From Bolinopsis microptera (Eukaryota; Ctenophora; Tentaculata; Lobata; Bolinopsidae): a DNA stretch of 64,000 nt. This document shows positions 59,158-64,000 of this stretch, piece after piece (within the stretch, counting starts at the first letter, position 1; every line of letters starts with the position of its first letter). The translations under genes were made by a program, and so were the position numbers. The notes below the pieces were generated by a model. The model saw nothing but the letters and a program-made list of their open reading frames with translations. It did not search any database and was not told where the DNA came from. The stretch spans positions 14,958,322 to 15,022,321 of the forward strand of contig NC_087084.1 in assembly GCF_026151205.1 (NCBI RefSeq), read 5' to 3'.

Positions 59158-61755
59158 CTAAGTCCGATCTACGCCAGAAAACCCCCTCCATATATCCCTG
59201 TCCCGCATCAGGGTTCGCAGTTCCTCTTTAGAGTTTGTCCCAACTTCCTTCAGTAACATAGACAAGTAGCTTTGTCTTGGTCGGCCTTGCTGTGCTCTAC
59301 CGTGCGTAGGTTCCCATAAGACTAAATCACTGGCAAGTAGCTCAGGATGTCGGATGCAGTGTCCCGCCATTTTTAATCTCCTGCTTCGTAACTTGTTTGA
59401 CAGCCTTGGGAGGCTACCATACAAAGTTATATTGCTGACCTTGTCCTTCCATGAGATACCCAGCACCATACGCAACATCTTTGTGTATGTCCCGTCCAAA
59501 CTTTTCTCTTGAGCCTTTGTCAGTGTCCAGGTTTCTGATCCGTAGAGCAGTACTGATTCACAAGCCGCTATGAACAATCTAATCTTTAGGCTCTTTGAGA
59601 GTTTGGATTTCCAGATATCCTTCAGTCTATGTAGGGCACCCCACGCTTTTCCCTTTCTAACCCTTATCTCCCTATCTGTGCTCTCAATCCAGGAGCCTAA
59701 GTAGATGAAATCATCTACATTTTCTATGGCTTCTCCGGATCGACTTTGTAGGTCGCTAGATCGATCCTCCATATTCAGTGTCATGACCTTGGTCTTGCCT
59801 TCGTTTATGTGTAGTCCCACGCTTGCTGCCGCCGATTCTACTCTGAGCAGGAACTCGTTAGCCTTGTCCATGTCCTCAGATATAAGTGCTATATCATCTG
59901 CAAAGTCCACATCGGTGATGATCTTGGGCCCCACTCTTCTGCTTTTTCTACGTTCGAGGGTGAGTCCAAGTCGCTCCGCATCATCGCCTATGGCTTGCCT
60001 CATACAGTAGTCGATGACTATTGCAAAGAGGTAAGGTGCTAAGGTATCACCCTGTAACACACCTGCAAGTATCTCGAACAATTCAGTTTCTCCGTCTGGA
60101 GTTAGGACTTTGGCCATTGTCTTCTCGTACATGAGCCGTATAAGCTGCACGATTTTGACTGGAATGCCGTAAGCTTCTAGAATCTTTAGCATTTTCCCAC
60201 GATGTACACTGTCGAAAGCCTTCTTAAAGTCTATAAATGTCAGAACAGCTGGCAGTTTCCGACTCTTGACACCCTCTATAAGACGTCTCAGTACCAATAT
60301 CTGTTGAGTTGTTGACCTTCCTGGTCTGAATCCATTCTGGTTTCTACGCAGAATTGTCTCGATTTCTGGCTTCAACCGGTTTAGAACCATCTTGTTTAGA
60401 GACTTGGCAACTAGGGATGACAAGCTTATTCCCCGATAGTTCATTGGTTCGCTAAGGTCGCCCTTCTTTGGAATTGGTATGATGTTGGCAGTTGACCATT
60501 GGTCTGGTTTCTCACCTTTCAATAGAGCATTGTTACAGAAGTCTAAGACAATTTGATCAAGGTCGCATCGTTTTAAGACTTCTGGGGCTATGTTGTCGTC
60601 ACCCCATGCTTTCCCTTCCTTTATGCTGGACTTTGCTTTCCTGTACTCATCCAACGTAAACGGTTCTGTTCCGATATTCAGAGGTGGGTGGACTGGATCA
60701 ATATCCTCTTCCGCGTTCTCTACCGTCGGTGGTGAGCCGAGAAGAGTAGCAAAATAGTCCTTCCATTTCTGAACCCTTTCCGTTGGTGAGTTTCCCTTGA
60801 TTTTGCCAGTATATGATGGAGCTTTACCTGTGATCTTGTTGATCATGGTCCAGCTTTTAGCATGTCTGCCCTGCCAACTTGCTTCCTCCAGTTCCCGGAC
60901 CTGCCCCTCCAGCAGGTGCTCTTTGGCTGCTTGATAAGCATCGCCTAGCTTCTGTTTGCCCTCTTGAACAACTATTCGGTTGTCTTCTGTAGCATCTGAG
61001 TGGTATTTTATGCTACATTCCCTCAGCTTCAGCCTGGCAATCTCAACACTTGGAGTCGCTGAGATTTTACATCTTTTCTTTTTCTCCTTTTCAGGTAGTA
61101 AAAGTCGAGAAGTTGTCCTATTCGCATCAATAAAGCATTGGTACCTTTCTGTTGCCGTCTGATCATCCTTTTCAAGTATGGAAAAGCGGTTTTTAACTTC
61201 CACTGTGTACCTCTCTTGTAGAGCGATATCAGTTTTAAGTTTAGACCAGTCCAGAACCGGAGCCCTCTTCTCCGTCTTGCTTATCCGTAGACTAAGCTTT
61301 ACCCTTGCTACGACTACTCTGTGATCCGAGCCAATACTGTGGAAACTACCATATGCTTCGGAGTTCTTGACGGAGTTCCGCCATTTCTTCCGGCAAATGA
61401 TGAAGTCGATTTGAGATTTACTTTGACTCATATCTGAGAGATATGTCCAGAGTTTACCTCTTCGCTTCTGAAATCTGGTGTTTGTGATTTCTAGCTGTCG
61501 CTCCAACAGCATATCCTCTAGCAGTCTACCATTCCGGTTTGCTGGACCCTTGTGGAAGGATGTCCAGTTTCCTGATGATGAGACATGCGCATTGAGGTCT
61601 CCTACAACGAATAGTAAGTTGTGGGCTGGTATCTGGTCGATGGCACCACCAAGGCTGTCGTAGTAGTTTTCTGCTTCGTCGACAGTCGCCCCCTCTGTCG
61701 GGCTATAAGTCACAATAACAGTTGTGACCGGGTTCCCTGCAAAGTTGGCTACCAT
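59158..61755 (-). CDS. APE endonuclease / reverse transcriptase of an RTE-like LINE
   Basis: 865 codons. The APE-type endonuclease C-terminal half comes first: AGNPVTTVIVTYSPTEG, the catalytic-type GDLNAH at about residues 52-57, and SDHRVVVAR at about 143. Then a linker and the RT: ANIIPIPKKGD, GFRPGRSTTQQIL, motif A FIDFKKAFDSVHRG, GVLQGDTLAPYLF, FADD at 618-621 (FADDIALIS). The C-terminal block is YGSETWTLT ... AGHCIRHPE ... GRPRQSYL, as in RTE-type and related LINEs. All RT catalytic aspartates are present and there is no internal stop, so the copy is young. The first ATG is internal; the true N-terminus lies upstream in another frame. Confidence 0.85.
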   Translation of the reverse strand: MVANFAGNPVTTVIVTYSPTEGATVDEAENYYDSLGGAIDQIPAHNLLFVVGDLNAHVSSSGNWTSFHKGPANRNGRLLEDMLLERQLEITNTRFQKRRGKLWTYLSDMSQSKSQIDFIICRKKWRNSVKNSEAYGSFHSIGSDHRVVVARVKLSLRISKTEKRAPVLDWSKLKTDIALQERYTVEVKNRFSILEKDDQTATERYQCFIDANRTTSRLLLPEKEKKKRCKISATPSVEIARLKLRECSIKYHSDATEDNRIVVQEGKQKLGDAYQAAKEHLLEGQVRELEEASWQGRHAKSWTMINKITGKAPSYTGKIKGNSPTERVQKWKDYFATLLGSPPTVENAEEDIDPVHPPLNIGTEPFTLDEYRKAKSSIKEGKAWGDDNIAPEVLKRCDLDQIVLDFCNNALLKGEKPDQWSTANIIPIPKKGDLSEPMNYRGISLSSLVAKSLNKMVLNRLKPEIETILRRNQNGFRPGRSTTQQILVLRRLIEGVKSRKLPAVLTFIDFKKAFDSVHRGKMLKILEAYGIPVKIVQLIRLMYEKTMAKVLTPDGETELFEILAGVLQGDTLAPYLFAIVIDYCMRQAIGDDAERLGLTLERRKSRRVGPKIITDVDFADDIALISEDMDKANEFLLRVESAAASVGLHINEGKTKVMTLNMEDRSSDLQSRSGEAIENVDDFIYLGSWIESTDREIRVRKGKAWGALHRLKDIWKSKLSKSLKIRLFIAACESVLLYGSETWTLTKAQEKSLDGTYTKMLRMVLGISWKDKVSNITLYGSLPRLSNKLRSRRLKMAGHCIRHPELLASDLVLWEPTHGRAQQGRPRQSYLSMLLKEVGTNSKEELRTLMRDRDIWRGFSGVDRT

Positions 61756-61773
61756 CGTCCTCCTGTCATGTGA

Positions 61774-62060
61774 CTATACACTAATCAATGAGTTGAATAC
61801 TGTCTTTTTGTCCAAGACAATACCAACCCCACCAGCAGCCGCCCCATTGCTGGTTCTCCATGCCGAAGTTGTTATGAGGTGAGAGCTTCCAAGATCTTGA
61901 TACTCGATTTCAGTGCTATGTACTACCCGATGCTCCTGAATGCCCAAAATATGTACGCCACTGTCCCTCATGCATACACCCAGCTCATCCCTCTTGTATT
62001 GTTCTCTTATTGTTCGTACATTAAGAGTTCCTACAAGAATTTCCTTCTGGCCACGTAGTA
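61774..62060 (-). pseudogene. Shifted N-terminal part of the RTE-like LINE ORF
   Basis: The frame holds VGTLNVRTIREQYKRDELGV, GIQEHRVVHSTEIEY and GAAAGGVGIVLDKK, which are the N-terminal motifs of APE endonucleases (NVRT; QEHR with the catalytic Glu; GGVG). It ends at TAG after LISV (about 61,774). The downstream frame picks up as SHDRRTMVANFAG, so one frame change of one or two bases separates the two halves of the nuclease. Confidence 0.7.
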
Positions 62061-62627
62061 GTAGGGTACCAGCCTTTGAAAGAGTTGGAGCAGGAGATTT
62101 GGGTGTGACCCGCCGGTCGAGAGATTAAGGTGTGTGCCCGAGGTAAATACCCCACACACCATGTGTTGAGTCTACGGCGGCGCCCGGCCAATAGGCAGGT
62201 CACAAATTGTTTTGCCAGACTTGTATAACCGCATCATAGTACTCAAGCGAACAACCATCCCCCTGTTCGCTAGGGCCGTTACTGCAGAAAGCCTCACGTC
62301 TAGAACAATTGATCATTTGTCGCTCCTGATCCTAGAGCATCCTTGTCTCGTTACTTGTCACATGCACTTTTTCTAAAGAGGAACTGTATAGTGATATACA
62401 GAAAGAAAATCTGTAGTAGATTTTCAAAGGCGACTGATAATATTGCGGACGCCACACCAGCAATATGACAACCATACCATAATCCAACATTCCCATGCAC
62501 CTTTATAGTTTAGAGTGCTTAGCACTATCCCAACTGCCAATATATTGCCAAAACGTTTTTGCCCAACAGAAATGCCAACTATAGTTATAGTGTTATACAC
62601 TGTGCCTCAAATTATTTGATCAAAGCC
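62061..62627. other. No gene seen
   Basis: Possible 5' UTR of the minus-strand LINE up to about 62,210; nothing recognisable beyond. Confidence 0.4.
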
Positions 62628-62902
62628 GAGGATGTGGGATGATAGGCCGGTATATGTAGTGTAGTGCTGACACCTAACTAGGACTGAGTGCAGTAGGACG
62701 GTAGAATGCAAGTGTGGAAGTGAGGATGTGGGATGATAGGCCGGTATATGTAGTGTAGTGCTGACACCTAACTAGGACTGAGTGCAGTAGGACGGTAGAA
62801 TGCAAGTGTGGAAGTGAGGATGTGGGATGATAGGCCGGTATATGTAGTGTAGTGCTGACACCTAACTAGGACTGAGTGCAGTAGGACGGTAGAATGCAAG
62901 TG
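62628..62902. repeat. 94-bp tandem repeat, three copies
   Basis: Copies start at 62,628, 62,722 and 62,816 (GAGGATGTGGGATGATAGG). They are essentially identical, and the third is cut after GCAAGTGTG, exactly where the LINE frame begins. They could be 5' monomers of that LINE or a tandem repeat into which a truncated LINE inserted. Confidence 0.9.
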
Positions 62903-63737
62903 TGTACTCAAACTACATTAATGTAAAGAAGTGTTGTTATATGTACTTTTCTCCCTCTAAACGTGATAATAGCGAATTAAATGCAGATATAGATAGCCAA
63001 AACTTGTCCATAAATAACAAAATAATTAAACGTGTAAGTCAGACAAAATTTCTTGGAGTAATCATTGATGATAAACTGAGCTGGAAACCACACATATTAT
63101 CTCTCAATAAGAAACTAAGTAGTGCTTGTGGACGTATCTACCGTATTAAGAAATGCTTGCCAGAATCACTATATAAGCAAATATATCATTCTCTCTTTGA
63201 ATCACACCTAGGTTATGCTATTTCTGTCTGGGGAGGTATTCCCAATAATCAGTTGAAACCGCTATTTATTACTCAAAAGAAGTGTATCAGGATTCTCTTT
63301 GGAGACTTTGAAGCCTATGTAGACAAGTTCAAGACATGTGCTAGAGCAAGACCAATTAATTCTCAACGTCTAGGATCTGAATTCTATGTTAAAGAGTCCA
63401 CCAAACCTCTATTCACAAAACACGAACTACTTGCTATAGAGAACCTATACAGATACCGTTGTTTAATGGAATTGTTTAAGATCATTAAGTCACGAGTACC
63501 AATTTCGTTATACTACCTATTCGGCTTATCAAATAGGAAAGATAATTTGTTAATCACGCCCTCTCCAACTAATCAATTTATGTACAAATCTGCATGGCTG
63601 TGGAACGAATTTCGTAAAGGCCGATGAATTTCACCTCCCCTTGCAGCTCTGTCAAGAATTTGCTTAAACAGTCACTTCTAAGAGCTCAAAACAGGTATGG
63701 AACTGATTGGTGTGACAAAAATTTCACTGAATTCTGA
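62902..63737 (+). pseudogene. CR1/jockey-like LINE 3' part (end of RT and C-terminal domain)
   Basis: The 241-codon frame starts at the palm/thumb border (KFLGVIIDDKLSWKPHI) and runs through CGRIYRIKKCLP, ESHLGYAISVWGG, and SLYYLFGLSNRKDNL to SAWLWNEFRKGR, then stops at 63,627. One frame over it goes on MNFTSPCSSVKNLLKQSLLR ... DWCDKNFTEF to 63,737, so a small frameshift near 63,622 interrupts it. The FADD motif and everything upstream are missing. The C-terminal pattern is like that of the LINE remnant at 9,385-9,818, and the two are probably from related families. Confidence 0.7.
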
Positions 63738-64000
63738 GTGAGAAGTGATACTTGCCTGTTATTCCCACTTACTGACTGATAATCTTATCTATGGATACCA
63801 TGCTTGAATTTAGGTAAACAACATAGCACTTCCTCACCAGTCACGTTGAACGCGATCTGCCAATTGCAACACTTGAATTACTTTATTGTATATATATTGT
63901 AGCGCGATGCGTTACTGTGCCGCGCTGCGCACTTAATAAGGCTTCTCACAGCTTCTCACAGCTTCTCTGGCTAGATCGGCGAGATGCGCTACTGTGCCGC
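63738..64000. other. LINE 3' flank and small repeats at the window end
   Basis: Contains GCGATGCGTTACTGTGCCGC (about 63,904) and near-identical GAGATGCGCTACTGTGCCGC (63,981-64,000), with (CAGCTTCTCA) repeats between. This looks like the start of another tandem repeat that continues past the window. Confidence 0.5.

Larger units (their letters stand above)
59130..62060 (-). mobile_element. RTE-like LINE, nearly full length, one frameshift
   Basis: Minus-strand non-LTR element ending in (TAG)n at about 59,130-59,150, with almost no 3' UTR, a layout typical of RTE-like LINEs. The 5' part reads from about 62,057 (TLLLRGQKEILVGTLNVRTI) without a clear start. The body is the 865-codon frame described next. 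It belongs to a different clade from the R2-like insertion at 3,440 (APE nuclease at the N-terminus instead of RLE at the C-terminus). I could not define a target duplication. Confidence 0.75.

Noticed and set aside
59705-61663. Plus-strand frames across the RTE-like LINE
   Set aside because: Antisense shadows of the 865-codon RT frame.

Overview
This is a window of AT-rich animal nuclear DNA, most likely from a marine invertebrate. The evidence is indirect: split and duplicated exon-like pieces with GTGAGT donors, several clades of non-LTR retrotransposon, TTAGGG-like telomere sequence, a mariner-type miniature element, very long (CT)n/(GA)n tracts, and an ankyrin-repeat multipass membrane gene. 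I cannot name the phylum. There is no bacterial operon structure, rRNA, tRNA or CRISPR array.

Left third (1-28,554): a tandem array of one large repeat unit. Copy A is 309-13,115, copy B is 13,116-22,835, and copy C is 22,836-28,554 and is cut off. B and C start exactly 9,720 bp apart. B is a hybrid: its left part equals C and its right part equals A, as expected of one recent unequal crossover or tandem duplication between two older, diverged copies. Copy A alone carries a 2.7-kb 5'-truncated LINE with a restriction-like endonuclease (R2-like). Copies A and B carry a 1.6-kb element with short terminal inverted repeats and a CACT target duplication; copy C keeps the matching empty site. Each unit also holds a fold-back structure, a nested GTCCGCGGAC palindrome, a few short unassigned ORFs and a (CT)n tract.

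Middle (28,555-38,030): unassigned coding-like sequence on the minus strand, a 338-bp (GA)n tract, AT-rich DNA with a duplicated exon-like segment and three E-box + CArG-box modules, then the main host-type gene. That gene lies on the minus strand at 36,862-33,098 and encodes about 14 ankyrin repeats followed by an XK-like multipass membrane domain. It is broken by two amber codons and two frameshifts. A 20-bp satellite abuts its 5' end, followed by a degraded LINE fragment.

Minisatellite island (38,936-53,788): arrays with units of about 43, 11, 52, 21, 33 and 63 bp. The 21-bp array repeats an RFX/X-box-like palindrome next to an ACGTCACGTG site. The 63-bp array runs into a plausible host exon. 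Many of these arrays are full of single-base indels, unlike the duplicated left third, which suggests poorly polished sequence.

Right end (53,789-64,000): a mariner-like miniature element, a TTAA-flanked long inverted repeat, a perfect 40-bp-arm palindrome, a transposon-derived ORF remnant, a nearly full RTE-like LINE on the minus strand with one frameshift, a 94-bp x3 tandem repeat, and the 3' end of a CR1/jockey-like LINE related to the LINE remnant in the left array.
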